Of a stretch of DNA of 64,000 nucleotides, positions 46,433 to 59,951 are shown piece after piece (position 1 is the first letter of the stretch; the number at the start of each line of letters is the position of its first letter). The notes under the pieces are model-generated. The model was not told the DNA's origin. It ran no database searches and saw only the letters and a program-made list of their open reading frames with translations. Source of the stretch: Nectonema munidae (lineage: Eukaryota; Nematomorpha; Nectonematoida; Nectonematidae); contig JAUIRK010000907.1 of the NCBI GenBank assembly GCA_030549495.1, positions 744,001-808,000 of the forward strand. Direction: 5' to 3'. The position numbers and the translations under genes were made by a program.

Positions 46433-48110
46433 CTAAAAAAAGAAAAATAATTTTACAATATTTTTGAATGAAAATTTAATAATAAAAGAATATCCAAGAT
46501 AGGAAGATTAGTAACATAGATTAGGAAAGAATTGATAGAATTTTCAGGAATACTCAAATCGTTTTCAAAGTATAAAGATAAATGTCAAAAAATTAAAGAA
46601 TATAAATGCACATTTGAAATTTAGCTAACTTAACCCTATTCATTAAGCGATATTCTCTTTTTCCTAAAATATTAGATATGTTTACAAAATTTTGGCGAAA
46701 ACTCACGAAAAAATTGATTGCGAATCTGATAGTGTCATTAATTTTTATTATGAAAATCAACCAAACCTGTCAATCAATGCCAAATATATAAACTTCAAAA
46801 TATATTCTTGAACGATTTTTTGCTAAATATTGTCTTATCCAACTTTTGGTGATAAATTCAGTGAAAATATTTCACATCAGTAAATTATCTTTCACAAGTA
46901 AGTACCTAATGCCAAACATTCTCATTATTTTAAAAAACTTATCCGTGCACAGTAAGTAAATCGATCATGCTCAATTTGATTTTGAAAATATTTTTGTCAC
47001 TCTAAATTTAGTTTACACCTACTTTTTACTTCTAGTTAATTTAAATCATTTTTGAACAGTTTTCGTTTCATTTAGCAAATCGAGAAAACATTATGTACTT
47101 TTAGAAGTAAGAATCGAGTCTTTTTAACTATAATTTTTGGATCTGGTGTTAGGGGAAATTTTGCAACCTAAAAACTGTTTTTAATTTTGAAATTGTATTG
47201 TATCTAAAAATAAAAATTCTTTAGCATTAATCTAAAATTTTAAAGAAAAATTAATAAAAATAATAATTTTTGAACTCAACGACGAAAAAAAGTTCTTGGG
47301 GCCCTTAAGGGCTAATATTTGCCTGCATAGGTAAATCTTTCCAAAACAAGAAGATTCTTAAAACAGTGTCAAATTTTTGATTGAATATGTTTGTATATTA
47401 TCCTGAAATGATCTTTTTTCTACAAGCAACATTAAATATAGTAAGATTGGCATGCTGAACAAAAAGCATCTTAATAACAAGGGATTCCTTATTCTTGCCC
47501 AGAAATACTGTCCCTCTGTCAAAGTTCAAAATTGTATTTAAGCTATGTATAAAAAACGGTTCTCCTCTCTATTTTGAGGAGCCCAAACCCGATGTTTTAC
47601 TGTATAAATAATAATGAATACTACATTTCAATGTGGTTAAAATAATAATATAAGTGGTTAATTCAAAATTGCATTAACTTTCATATATTTAAGCCAAAAA
47701 AAATTTCCTCTCTTGATAATCATTCTAACCATGTCATCAATAGGGATGGGAACAAATTTCTACTCAAGATGTCCTGAGATAATGTTTGCCAAAAACTGAC
47801 AAAATTTTAATTTAAACATATAGATGAGTTATATATTCACAAGCCAACATAAAAAATTTTTTTCGAAGTTGTCAGAATTTTTTTAACAAATAATTTTTAT
47901 TCTATATTTATTTATTTTAAAAATAAAGTTTATTATATTCAATTCGCTCTAGTTTCAGAGCAATTGTCATTTTTGTAGAACCATATCATTGTTGCTAAAA
48001 TTTCATATTTCTTAAAAAAAAATCAGTCTTAAATATTGGTATTTTTTCTTTTCTGCTATAATTTTGATAAATTAAAAAGTTTTTTATTTTAGAATTTATA
48101 AATTTTGAAA
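46433..48110. other. Gene-free stretch with satellite-related sequence
   Basis: 46735-46800 carries AAAATCAACCAAACCTGTCA and CAAATATATAAACTTCAAAA, related to the 150-bp satellite and its flank at 41500. The rest is AT-rich without signal. Confidence 0.45.
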
Positions 48111-48111
48111 G

Positions 48112-48426
48112 ATGTCAAGAAAATGTAAAAATTCTCCTGATATTTTTTGTTATATTTGTGGACGTTACACCTTGCCTAATCAAAGAAAAAATATATCATT
48201 TTTTGTAAAAAGAGTATATTTTGCATACTTTGGAGTTAAACTTGGGGATCAAGATAAATATTGGGCACCGCATAAAACATGCAAGTCTTGTATTGAACAA
48301 TTGAGACAATGGAGTAAGGGAAAGAAAGAAAAATTAAATTTTGGTATTCCAATGATATGGAGGGAACCAAAAAATCATCATAATGATTGCTATTTTGCTA
48401 TCAAGGTAGGTGGGACAATAACATGA
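48112..48426 (+). CDS. CYICG-type zinc-binding protein, short or first exon
   Basis: 104 codons. FCYICGRYTLPNQRKNI, then AYFGVKLGDQDKYWAPHKTC, KSCIEQLRQWSKGKK and GIPMIWREPKNHHNDCYF form a conserved Cys-rich block. I recall it from many uncharacterised arthropod and cnidarian proteins, often expanded and possibly transposon-linked. C-x2-C pairs at the start and at CKSC suggest zinc binding. The function is unknown. The final residues (KVGGTIT) depart from the family right after YFAIK, where AAG|GTAGGT is an excellent splice donor. An acceptor (GGGGTTTACAG) follows about 60 bp on, after which a basic tail can be read. Family-like GVYSAKN occurs there in another frame. So it is either a spliced gene or a decaying copy. 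Confidence 0.55.
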   Translation: MSRKCKNSPDIFCYICGRYTLPNQRKNISFFVKRVYFAYFGVKLGDQDKYWAPHKTCKSCIEQLRQWSKGKKEKLNFGIPMIWREPKNHHNDCYFAIKVGGTIT

Positions 48427-49544
48427 TAGCGGACTATTATTGGGGTTTACAGCGCGAAGAATCAAAAGAATTTCACAGAAAAAAAAGAAAAGTGAAATGT
48501 TTTTTTAAATAAAAAATATAATGTGTAAATGAATGTTTACTTACAGCAAAAACTTTAGAACTTTTAAAGTAGAGCCATTGATGATAAAAGAGTTACTTTT
48601 TTATAATCAGAAGAACAAATATGTTTTAATTATGCAAAAAAAACCTTGGCAAAAAAATTTTGTTGCCTTGTTATCATTAATTCAGCCATAAAATATTATC
48701 CCCAGATATAAATTATCTAGGGATAAATTTTATAAATGCATAGCATTTTCTTTTTGATTAATTTGAATGATTGTTTAGTATAATAAATCACTAATTCAAA
48801 AGCTGAATTGATATGGAAATTTTATTTATAAAATCAATCTATGATGATTTAAAGCAAAAACGTGCAGATTTTAATTTTTCAGAAAAATTTAATAGATAAT
48901 TCCACAATACTTACCACACACTAATTGTGAAAACTAACTCCTAAAATGAACTGAGAATACTAATATAAAAAAAATATTTTATTTAAAATATGAAAGAATG
49001 TTTTTGAGATATTTCGGGCATACATCACTTGTTCGATTAGCATTTTCACATAAAAAATATTTTATATAAAATATTAGTGGATGTTTTTGGAAAAAATTTC
49101 AGGCAAATCCAGTAAATTTGATTAATATTTATATATAAATATGATCAGGGCCTTTTTTAACATTAACAGTGGAGCGGTATTTGTTGCACTCTATCCCACT
49201 AAGGAAAACCGGCCTCAAGTAAAAGTATTGTATATAGTATGTGTCTAGTAATAAAGATAAAGATTTTGACAACAAAAGATAGAAAATGGAAAGTTTCTAA
49301 GAGATTTTCTTTCTAAGTTTTTTGAATAAAACGTTTTTAAATAAAAAATTTTGAACTTTCTATTCAAATGATATTTGATTTTAAAAACAAATTTAGCAAT
49401 TTTTACATTCTCAGTTTTTGGAGTCTATATTTTGTTGACAGCCCCTCCTTAATAAAACTTAAAAAACGGGCCTGAATAAGATTATAAATTTGCCAGTGTA
49501 TCTAAGTTAGTCATAGATATTAAAATATCAAAATTTGTTTTCAA

Positions 49545-49640
49545 AAATATGCAATTTTGAATGGTATAAAAAGTCCCAGCTAGCAATCGTCGGAAACGTC
49601 GCGAAGTTTGAAGCGATATATTTCAGACAATTTGATGCAA
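49545..49640 (+). repeat. Dispersed repeat, copy 2
   Basis: Resembles 44790-44900: ATGCAATTTTGAATGGTATA, then CCAGCTAGCAATCGTCGGAA. Confidence 0.5.
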
Positions 49641-49659
49641 TCGGTGTTTTAGTTTCACT

Positions 49660-50755
49660 GGTGCGGTTAAGGAATAAAAATATGATAAAGAAATACCCTA
49701 TAATATGGATGAATGTATTAAAATTCAAGTGAAAATTGACAAAAAAATTAATTAAATATGCCAATAAAATGAGACAAAGGCAAATGTTTGGAAGAAAAGT
49801 TGGCGGTGTTTGGAATCAGTATTGCAGAATTATGAAGAAAAGGGATTCTGTATGATCGTATATAGTATATACCATATATAATAAGTATAACGAAGGAAAG
49901 AAATTTGTCTAGGATAAATGAGGGAGGTATCAATGGTGTGCTGCTTAGTTCCATTTTTCTTTATAATAAATACACTGCTTCAAAATATTCTAAACCCTGT
50001 GCTTGTCATGGTCATAAATACGTTAGTAAAAAAGAAGATGGGAACTAATGGTTTAATATTATTTTTTAATTATCTACAAATATAAAACGTATTTTTAATA
50101 AATAATTCATTCTTTTGTTCGAAAAATCAAATACATTAAAATATTTTAAAAAAAATAAAGAAATAATTTTAACTACTTTATCCATAGCTAAAATGAAATA
50201 AGATGCGAGGCTTAAAACGAGTATGATTCGCCACAATGTAGGCCGATTGATATAAATATAAGCTTCTTTGATTTTCATGGACATTTTTAGTCTTCTATTT
50301 AGCTGCGTATAGAAAATGCATGTACTTGATGAAAATAACTTTGCTTATGGGAACGTAACAAGCTATGGGAAACAATTATAAATTTGGAAAGAAATAAAGT
50401 AATATTGAAAAGTGTAAAATACGATGAGGCTTACAGAAATGTGAAAAAGAGATTTGAGATACCTAGAAATGGAGACTAATGGAAATACATGCTGTCGACA
50501 AAACTGCTCGAGGGCTTATTGCAGCAAGCACTTAAATTGTAAAAATACACTAACATTCCTTTAAATTCAAAATTTTGTTATCACAAGTAGAAATGAAATA
50601 ACACTTGAGAAATATTTTAAAGTTACCGTATTTGGATTCTTCTATTTAATCAAATTCTTCAAGAGGAATCAAATATCGTGTTTATAAATTGTATTAGGTT
50701 CAACTAAGCGGTAGAGAAATAAAACTTGCATCACCTTAAAAGAATATTCACCCTA
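49660..50755. other. Gene-free AT-rich stretch
   Basis: I see no coding or repeat signal that I can support. Confidence 0.4.
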
Positions 50756-50758
50756 ATC

Positions 50759-50950
50759 CAGAGGCGCCCATCCTCAAATTTTGGGGCGAATTTTTTTTTA
50801 TAATTTTATTATGAAAGAATTTTTGCCTAATGAATACACCGCCGTTATTACCTGACATTATGCTTGCACTGTTAGCTCTCAATCCCAAAACAACTGCCTG
50901 ATTTTATTAAGTCAAATTACCTTGTTTGTAATTCTGATTGCATCAGCCTT
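50759..50950. repeat. hAT-like repeat, related to 24174-24370
   Basis: It starts CCAGAGGCGCCCATCC, like ends of hAT MITEs. Its body (ATTATGAAAGAATTTTTGCC, AATGAATACACCGCC, TATGCTTGCACTGTTAGCTC) aligns with the 24.2-kb copy. Confidence 0.5.
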
Positions 50951-50956
50951 CTAGCT

Positions 50957-51480
50957 CAGTGGTTTTCAAACTGGAGTCCGCGAAGAAGTTCCATGGGGAT
51001 CGAGAAGGGGACACTGAGTGAATCGCACCCATATTGGGACATTTCTCATTTTTGCCAATAATTCACTTTTAAAACGAAGAAATAAGTTAGTCTTTGAATG
51101 GATACTATTTTTTTCTTTTATTACTTTTCAGGCCTAATTTGTAAATGTGCATTTTTCTTAATCGCTAAAAAATGAAATATAACGACTCACACTTGAAATT
51201 TCGTTTTACTGCATTAACGTCTGACGGGGAAGTGGAACATAAGTGTCTTTTGTGTTCTGAAGTGTTAGCATCCACTTTTTTAAGCCCGTCAAGTGAAGCA
51301 CTCGAGTTCGGTAAACGATGGAATTCGATTTTCAAACATTTATATATTTCAAAGAAGTTTCAGAGGAGCAAAATAAATCACAGGGGGCCTAGTTCCCTCA
51401 AATTACTCGCTACATTACTGCCTCTGATAAAATATAGCTCAAATTTGCATTATTATAACAAAGAAGTGGACGTTAATTGA
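50957..51480 (+). pseudogene. 5' part of a hAT (ZBED5-like) transposon
   Basis: It begins with CAGTGGTTTTCAAACTGG, a canonical hAT terminal sequence. The ORF from 51172 encodes KYNDSHLKFRFTALTSDGEV, then HKCLLCSEVL, matching the N-terminal BED-finger region of ZBED5-like hAT transposases (KYNDSYLKFGFT..., CVLCSKVLSN). After about 45 codons the similarity fades, and the remainder is missing where the LINE at 51490 begins. It belongs to the same broad group as the relic at 33.8-35.4 kb. Confidence 0.65.
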
Positions 51481-51489
51481 CTTACTATA

Positions 51490-54345
51490 CGCTTCCAGTA
51501 ATTGAATTTTCATGGGAGATTTTAATGTGAACATGTTCGATATTGATAAAAATACAAAAGTAAGGGAGTTTATTGAACTTTTTGCATCTTATTTTTATAA
51601 GCCTGTTATTAATGGGATAACTCGCGAAGGTTCGTCTTCTCTTCTAGACAATTTTTTCATACCTTTTGATGCCAATTCATATAATTCTTTCATATATCCT
51701 ACATTTGTTTCCGACCATAGTATGATTATATTATCTTTATGCTTGAAAGATACCAGTAGAATTGATTTTGTTAAAGTATTTAATGAGCAACTTTTTATTG
51801 AAAAAATTAGTAAAATAGATTGCCATCTTTCTCTTAGGGAGTATTTTGATCTTCCTGAAATTTTAACGAACTCTATAAATTCAATTATTTCTTCAACAAT
51901 CAAGGAATGTAAGTTCAAGAAGTGTATCAATGGTCGAAATAAGTATAAACATAAAATGAATAACTGGATTAGCTATGAAATACTTAATCTTATCAAGAAA
52001 AGAGATAGATTGCATAGAAAAATTAAGAAAAGGCCTGATGATAGTAAGCTTAAAAATAAGTTTGTAGAATGTAGAAATGATATCAAAAGAAAGATAAAGT
52101 CACAAAAAAAATTGTATTTCAGTGAACTGTTTCAAAATGTTACTTCTCCCAAAGATACCTGGTCTAATCTAAAAAAGTTTATTAAAACAAAAAAGAATAC
52201 GAAGTATACTATTACGACATGTGAGGGTATTATAACTGAAGATATTAAACTGACAGAAGTTTTCAATCAGCATTTTACATCCACTGATCACTCTATTCAT
52301 GTTGGAAATTGGATTGAACCACATTGTTTCGATACTGAGCAATCTTTTTATTTGAAAAAAATTAACAAAAATGATATCATCTCAGCAATGTATGAAATTA
52401 AGGCCAAAAAAAGTTGTGATATTTTTGACATATCTATCTATAAGCTGAACCTTGTAAAGGACTTTATCCTGGATTCACTAGTTATCGCTTTCAATTCATG
52501 TATCGAATTCGCTGTTTTCCCTAAGTCTCTGAAATTGAGCAAATAGTACCAATTCTAAAAAAAAGGTAACAGACATGCATTGGAAAATTATAGACCAATT
52601 AGTTTGATCCCGACATTATCAAAAATATTTGAAAAAATTTTACATTTAGAAATTTCAGCTTACTTAGAAAAATTTGAAATATTATATAATTTCCAATTTG
52701 CGTTTCAGAAAAAATATAATACCGAATACCTGCATGCTTTTTTCATTAAAAATGTTCAACAATATTTAGAGAACTCAGAAGATGTTTTAGCAATATTTCT
52801 AGATTTTAATAAAGCCTTTGATAGCATCTCTCACCAAGTGCTTATTTCAAAATTAATTGACATTGGCTTCTCTACTTCAGCAGTCAAATTCTTCAAATCT
52901 TACCTTTCCTTCCGAGAAGAAGTAGTTTGTATAAATAATTCCATGTCTGCTCCCAGATTCACTTTATCAGGAGTACCACAAGGCTCAATATCGGGGCCGT
53001 TACTGTTTTCAATTTACATAAATAGTATCTCTGAATCTAATGCAAATTTTAAGTTTTATTTATTTGCAGATGATGTAACACTACTTATTCCTCTTTCAAA
53101 GCTTACGAAAAATGACCTAACTCTTACTGAATCTTGTAAATGCATTTTCGTCGAATTGGAAAAATGGTGTAAAGGGAACTTTTTAACTTTGAACTATAAT
53201 AAATCTAAAATGATGTTAATATCCAACAAGAAAAATAAAAGCGTAAAACTAAATACTGAGTCATGGTATTGAGTTGGTAAATAAATTTAATTTTCTAGGG
53301 CTGTATATAAACCAAAACCTAACATGGAATGACCATCAAGATTTGATTTCAAAAAAGGTAAATCCAATACTTGGAATAATGCGACGTTTTAGAAATTATT
53401 TTGATATCAATATTAAGCTGACTTTGTACAAAGCTTTGATTCTACCCCATTTCACATATAGCGTGATAAATTGGGGTTATTCAAACACATATAAACTTGA
53501 AACTCTACAAAAATAATAATAAGAGTATTTTTCAACCTAGGCTTTAGAGATCACACAGAACTTCATTTTATAAACCAAAATTTATTGAAAATTAATGATA
53601 TATATATAAGTCAATTATGTAAACTAACATACAAATATATGAATAATTTACTTCCTGAAATATTTTCGGAGTGGCAAAACTTTGTACATCAAAAAACGAG
53701 TTACTTTTTGAGATCTTGCAATAATTTAGTTATTACACAGTGCAGACTTAATGGTTCTAAAAAGACATTAAAATACAGAATTGCTATGTTTTGGAACACA
53801 ACTCTTGAAAAAACTAACTTTATTGATGAAACATTCCATATGTATAAAAAATTACTCAAAAATTTTTTATATCCACGTATGGTACAAATTGTAATGAAAT
53901 TATTTATATATGATGCCAAATTGATTGTATATTAACATAAAATTTAAAATTGATGAATATTCATAGTTTTAATCATAATTGTTTGTAAGCTTATACCAAC
54001 ATGGTACACATACATACATATATACTTATTTTTATATTCATGTACTTGTATTTTTGTACAGTATGATTTCCTGTTATAGTTATCAATGTAATATTGTCAT
54101 ATTTTGAAATTTTTCTGATATCTTCACCTTTCTTCATTTATTTTATTCTTCCAGATTCGTATAAGAAACTCGGAGTTTTTGCAATTCCTCACAGGGTGTA
54201 TATACCAGCGGCCACAAGGCTTTTTACACACCCTTGCAGAACTCTCCATTATTTATTTTTTTCAACAGTTTGGTTTTTGGATCTATATGTGTACTTTTTT
54301 TTGATTCTGCTGAATAAATTCTTTCTTCTTCTTCTTCTTCTTACG
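51490..54345 (+). mobile_element. 5'-truncated LINE without RNase H (CR1/Jockey-like)
   Basis: The pieces at 51512-52546, 52580-53272, 53274-53516 and 53585-53935 are one ORF2 broken by small indels; those near 52545 and 52575 are single-base and compensating. Parts in order: the end of the endonuclease (GDFNVNMFD, SDHSMI), the linker, and RT with ENYRPISLIPTLSKIFEKIL, FLDFNKAFDSISHQ, LSGVPQGSISGPLLFSIYI and FADDVTLL. The thumb and C-terminal region follow (ALILPHFTYSVINWG, LETLQK). No RNase H. The 3' end has AATAAATTC and (TTC)n at 54311-54340. Most of the endonuclease is lost. The clade is judged from motifs only. Confidence 0.85.
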
Positions 54346-56040
54346 GGTTATTACCCTAAGAATCCACTTTAAGAATTGTCAGTCCAGGAATAGCCACTCT
54401 AGATATGATATATGCTAGAATCAAGAATGCAATAAAAACGTTCTTAAGAGAAAATTATTCTGCAATTATTGAAAACCAATGTGATTGCATAACATTTCTT
54501 GAATATTATAAGAAAAGACATTATGACACATGAATTCTTTAAAATAATAATTTAAATATTCTACCAAGCTCTCCACTCATCATTGGAATTATATTTTCCT
54601 CGTAACCCTAACCACATATAGTATTATAGGAAGAAAGGTGGAGATATCTCTTGTCGCAGAAATCTACATAGAGCGAACTGAAGTTTTTGTGCTATTATCG
54701 CTGATACCAAAAATCTAAATAGGAAAGGATAATTCTACTATTCTTTTTGTAGCTTGTTTCACCTAGTTCTACTCTTTCGAAATGAAGTTTTCTCAAGAGA
54801 CCAGTGAGAGATTTTAGACAAAAAAAAGGCTATAAAACCTGTCGTAAAAGCAAAAGGATCCCAGACTACAGCTATCTACATGAATTACCCAATCACATTA
54901 TAGTTAAAATAATCAATCAGAATGAGCCATATGCCTAGTCAACAGTCAGCCAATAGAGTAAAGCCTTTCACTGCACATATAATTTTTTCAATTTTATCTT
55001 TTATATATCATTGAAAAACTTGTTTGGCTTATAAATTGACTTTACTTGTTATGGTCAAGTTTCAGGTGATTGAACATTTGCCCAAATTCGTGGCTTTTCC
55101 TAAAATCGCCAATTGCATTTTTTGATGCCAATTTCATGCTTGTTGGTTGAACATTTTGCTTTTATGATTACCTAACATTTCAATTTTAACATAATGAAGC
55201 CAGTGGTGACATTTTTTCTTATCAATATGAATCAAATCAGTGAAAAAAATAATGTAAACATCGCAAACTTTTAAAAATCAAATATTCCTCTAGAAATAAG
55301 TTAGATTAACAAACTTCATTAGCCTTTTGAGGAAATTATTGTTTCAAAAAGATTTTGTTAGACTCAATTGATACGGTTTACATTTTGAACATATCGTTTA
55401 TATAAATCTATATACACTAAATCGGTTAGAACATAAAATTATATGTAGATCTTTTTTAACCAAATATTGAAAATTTGACAATGTTATATTCTAATTTTAA
55501 ATTTTTATAAAATTACTTGATTGGTTCTCTGTAGTGCTTTAAGTGATCATGTTTTCAAAAAAGTTGAAAATATCCTTCAACTGCAATCGTGAATATAAAT
55601 CGGAGAAACATGATGCTTCAAAAAATCTAAGGAACAAAAACAAACAATTTTCAAATTAGACACAATAGAAATTGAAAACAATTCTATAGCTGAAATTTTG
55701 CCTTTGGAAATCTTCTGATCTTGATATCCCAAAATAATTTTGTCACAAAAAACATAATTATCTACATTTTTCTCATCTACTTTTTTTCTCATGTAAATAC
55801 TCCTTTCAAATTATTTAAAGATGATTTCACATTATGAAATAAAATTTCGTCCAAATTACGTAAGATTTCATCATAAAAATATGTATTTTTGATGAAATAA
55901 TCCTTATTCAACTCATAAAATAAAGAAAATAATAAGCAAATAAAATAAATTTAAACGTTAAGTTTAAAAACGCATAATAATTTGAATACATCACTACTAC
56001 ACAATTCAACGTGGAGACATTTAAATTTAGGTCAAAATAA
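54346..56040. other. Gene-free stretch with dispersed repeats
   Basis: 55060-55150 is an inverted copy of the repeat at 44790. At 55205-55262, GAAGCCAGTGGTGACATTTT and AATCAAATCAGTGAAAAAA form a diverged unit of the 150-bp satellite. No genes. Confidence 0.5.
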
Positions 56041-56044
56041 ACTA

Positions 56045-56057
56045 AAAAATTAATATA
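56045..56057. repeat. Target-site duplication, 3' side of the LINE
   Basis: AAAAATTAATATA, identical to 61159-61171. Confidence 0.75.
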
Positions 56058-56096
56058 GTGAGTGAGTGAGTGAGTGAGTGAGTGAGTGAGTGAGTG
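56058..56096. repeat. (GTGA)n, LINE 3' tail
   Basis: Nine to ten units. In the LINE sense direction it is (TCAC)n and abuts the target-site duplication exactly. Confidence 0.9.
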
Positions 56097-56291
56097 GGAT
56101 TAACGCAGCTTGTAGATGTAGACATCCGAAAGCTGGCAATAACGCTTAAGAGAGAATATGAGTCATAGTAATGATAGTGGGAAATGTCGTCACTAATAAG
56201 TAGAAATGGAAGGGTTAAGAAAGACGTAAGGAAAAAGTAAGAGAAAGAAAGTAAAATAAACATCATTTAGTTTTGAAGAGATGAAATAGGT

Positions 56292-59200
56292 TTAGGGTGG
56301 GTTGCTTATTAAAATTTGTTCAATTGATTCTAAAAGAGTAGTGTAAAGTTTCATTAAGTATGGATTATTTAGAATTTGTGATAGTGATGTAAAGGGAGGG
56401 TGTCCTTTTCTTGCAAGAGTTACATTAAGGCGTTCGGTCACGTTAGAGGTACCAGGACAAAAGAAGACAAGGTGGTCCGGGGTTTCAACAACATCGTTGC
56501 AGAACCTACATAAGTTATTTTCAACTTTTTTTATAAGAAATAAAAATTTTCTGCATAACATGTTGCCTGAAAGCCATCTTAGGGCGATAGGGGGAATAGC
56601 CACAATTTTATATTTTTTCAAATCATTTCTAACCCTTAGTACGTTAATGTTGGGGTAATTTTTATAAGTTTTCGTGAGTTGCCATTGTTCAGACCATAGA
56701 TGATCAAGTTTTATTTTAACGTAATTATTAATAGACTTACATGATTTTTGAATTGATACTGGCTTGCTATAAAGAGAAGATTTAGCTAGTTCGTCTACGA
56801 AGTCGTTACCGTATATTCCGGAATGACTGGGACACCAGACTATTCGTACAACAAAGAGCTCATTTAATTCTAACAAAAGGCTGAGTATCTTTTCATTTAC
56901 CAATGTCGATGATTTATGTTTAATTGACTTAATTAAGGAGAGAGAATCACAAAAGATAAAAACTAACGAACAATTGTAAAAGTTTGATCTATTATATAAC
57001 AGATATTCTAACGCCGAAATCAAGGCTGTTGATTCAGCTACAAATGATGAGGCTAATGTCCCAATGTTAAAAGATTTAAAGAAGTAAGGCGTTTCGGTAT
57101 TCCCAAAAAAACAGCAAAAGCGGATGCAGCCTTATCGGATGAACGGTCATATGATCCATCCGTGTATACTAATGGAGCCTTAGAGTGCATACTAGTTTTT
57201 TGACAAAATTTCAACGCGTTAGCCTTAGAAGTGCAAACGGTGATATTTGGAATAAAGTTAACAATTGAAAGGGAGAAAGTTAACGGGGGTGGTTCAAGGA
57301 CAATAACATCGGAAAAGTTACATTCGAAGTATTTCTGAAAAAGAGATTGAAAAAAGTCATAATTAGAGAAATGCGTGGGTGAGGAGAAGTTTAAACCAAA
57401 AGAAAGATAATCACGATCCTTTGATATAAAAGACAATTTCTTTGAAATTATCAACTTTTCTAAATAGAGATGAAAAGGAACTGTTGAAGAGGCAATGAGC
57501 AATAAATTTTTAGGCGTAGAGATGTTGACTTTAAGTGCTGTTCTTAAAACCGAAAAAAACAATGAATTGAGCATATTAGAGTATTTGGTTTTTGAAATAA
57601 TGGTGCCCCATGAGGCAATTCCATATGTTAAAGAAGGAATAATGACATTAAAAAGAATTTTTTTGAAAAAAATAAAATTATTAGGCAACTTAAAACCAAT
57701 GACACCTTTTACTCGAAAATAGAGCTTAAAACATTTAGTGTGTTTAAAAATAAAGTTTGCTTGCCAGTTTAATTTAGAATTCAAAAATACCCCTAGATAT
57801 TTGACAGAAGAATTTTCAGAAAAGTGAATGTCATTAAACAGTAAGCAAGGAAGTTTCGACCTTTTTCTGCCAAAATTCATAAGTTTGCATTTTTTAAAGT
57901 TTTTTAAACTTTAAGTTCAGAATCGCAGCAAACGTTTGTGCTTTATTCAAAATATTATCCAATTTAATCAAATTATATGTCGGGTCCGTGCCTCGAATTC
58001 CAATTACAAGGTCATCGGAAAAACACTGGTAAAAACAAAAAGAATTCTCTAGGAAATCCAAAAGAGGATTGATCAATATAATGAATAAAAGATCTGACAG
58101 GCAGCCCCCTTGAGGGGTTGAGCATCTTAATGTTTTGAGAACATTAGGTTGATTTCTCAAAAAGATTTTACGATTTGATAAATATGCACGTACAAACTCA
58201 ATTAGATATAGAGGAAAATTTATTTGATGCATGTTCCTTATAATACACTTATGACAAGCACAATTGAAAGCATCTTTAAAATCAATGAAAAACGTTGTCA
58301 GATATTCCTGATTTTTAAAACAAGAGTAAATTGTCGAAGTAATTCGATCGATTGCTAATTCAGCCGATCTACGATAAACATACGCAAATTGAAACTTATT
58401 TATACATTTGTATGCTTCTAGATGGTTGATTATTCTTTTCCTTATAGTTTTCTCACATAATTTGCCAAGGCAGGGTAACAGAGTTATCGGTCTAAAATTT
58501 TCAATGTCTTTTGATGAGTTCACATTTTTTGGTATGAGAATAACCTCTCCAAGTTTGAAACATTGAGGATAGTATTTCAGCTTAAGAACAGAGTTCATAA
58601 GTTTTATAACATACGGTTCGATTATGAAGAAAACTCGTTTGATCAGTTTAAATGATATTTTGTCATGGCCTGGGGAAGAGTTGGAGTCCATTGCTTTTAA
58701 GCAAAGGTTAAGTTCATCCGAACTTATGGGTTCAAATTCAACTTCTTTCTGTATGTTTTCAGGTATGTCACATGAGGATTCGCAAGAGAAGATAGTGTCA
58801 AGAATATTAGCACCATGATTGTTTAGGTTAAAAGGATGATTAAAAACAGGTGAAGACTTTTTATTGCTGTAAGTTAGAATATTTATTTTCTTCCAAACAT
58901 TTGATGCGTTAAAATCTAGAAATTCAAGCCATTTAGATTTTTTGAACTCAAAAATTTTTCTCTTGTAAAGCTTTTTCATATTCAAATAGGCTGAAAGATT
59001 TTCTTCACATCTCGATTGCCTAAACTTTTTATGAAAGAAGCGTACCTTTTTCCTTAGAGAATGAAGAGCAGGTGTCCAGAATTGGTTTTTTATTTTTATT
59101 GTGTAAGAGGAACGTGCTTCAGCAGTAGAAATGCATTTTGTTAGCGCAGTTGCAAAATCATCGATATCATCATGATTATTTGGAGCATGGCTAAGGAATT

Positions 59201-59951
59201 GGGTGTCTTGAATAAGATTTTGTATATTGCTGATGAGTAAATTTTCGTTAATAATCTTTTTAGTAGGCAGAGTCAAGCAAGGCTGTACATTCAAATTGAG
59301 ACTCAAGGCGATATAGGCGTGATCTGAAAAACTATATTCATCAAGAATATTCCAAGAATTTATGTACGGAAGCATTTTGTCGCTGCAAATTGTGAGGTCC
59401 ACGTAAGATTGGTAATTAGCGTCGGTTCTCAAACTCTTGAAGGTGGGACATGGACTCGAGTCAATAATATGAAGGTTAGATGATACTATTTTATCGTACA
59501 AAAGGAAACCCTGGCTATTAGACTTTGTATCCCAGAACATATGTCGGGCATTGGTATCTCCCATTATTAAAACAAGATCATTAGAGATGGGTGGCAAAAT
59601 AGAAGAGAAAAAGAAATTTACGTGGTTGAGAGAATTTGGAGGAAAATAAGCTGCAATACAGAAAAAGCGAATACCTTGAATTGTGACAGCGGCAGTTGTG
59701 ATATGTGTGTTCGATAGTTGTCTAACGATATAGATGTCAAGATTGCTTTTGAATAAAATGCAAAAAAGGCAAGGTAAAGAGCTATAGAGAACAGAGTATG
59801 ACTTATTAGGAATAAAAGGAAAATGATCATTTACAAGATATGGTTCATTAATCATTATAATGTCATATGCATTATTTTCCAAAAATATAAGTAAGCTATT
59901 GAATGCTATGATAGATTTGCGTAAATTACTTTGTAAAAGCTTAAGAACCAT
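56292..59951 (-). pseudogene. LINE ORF2: endonuclease, RT, RNase H (two frame changes)
   Basis: The ATG at 59951 overlaps the ORF1 stop (ATGGTTCTTAA), so translation probably reinitiates. Residues about 1-220 form the APE-type endonuclease: QSNLRKS, INEPY, GDTNARHMFWDT, SYVDLTI and SDHAYI are all present. RT spans roughly 430-680: FRPITLLPCLGKLCEK, TTFFIDFKDAFNC, CSTPQGGCLSDLLFIILINP and QCFSDDLVI (two catalytic Asp). The frame changes between 57894 and 57880. The thumb region follows, then RNase H with YTDGSYD, then a second change near 57053-57030, then AESTALISALE, FIFCDSLSLI, VRIVWCPSHSGIYGNDFVDE (all active-site acids present), and a C-terminal CRFCNDVVETPDHLVFFC finger. Total about 1,220 codons. 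Confidence 0.88.

Noticed and set aside
56042-56266. Minus ORF encoding repeated SLTH
   Set aside because: It is the translated (TCAC)n tail and 3' UTR of the LINE.
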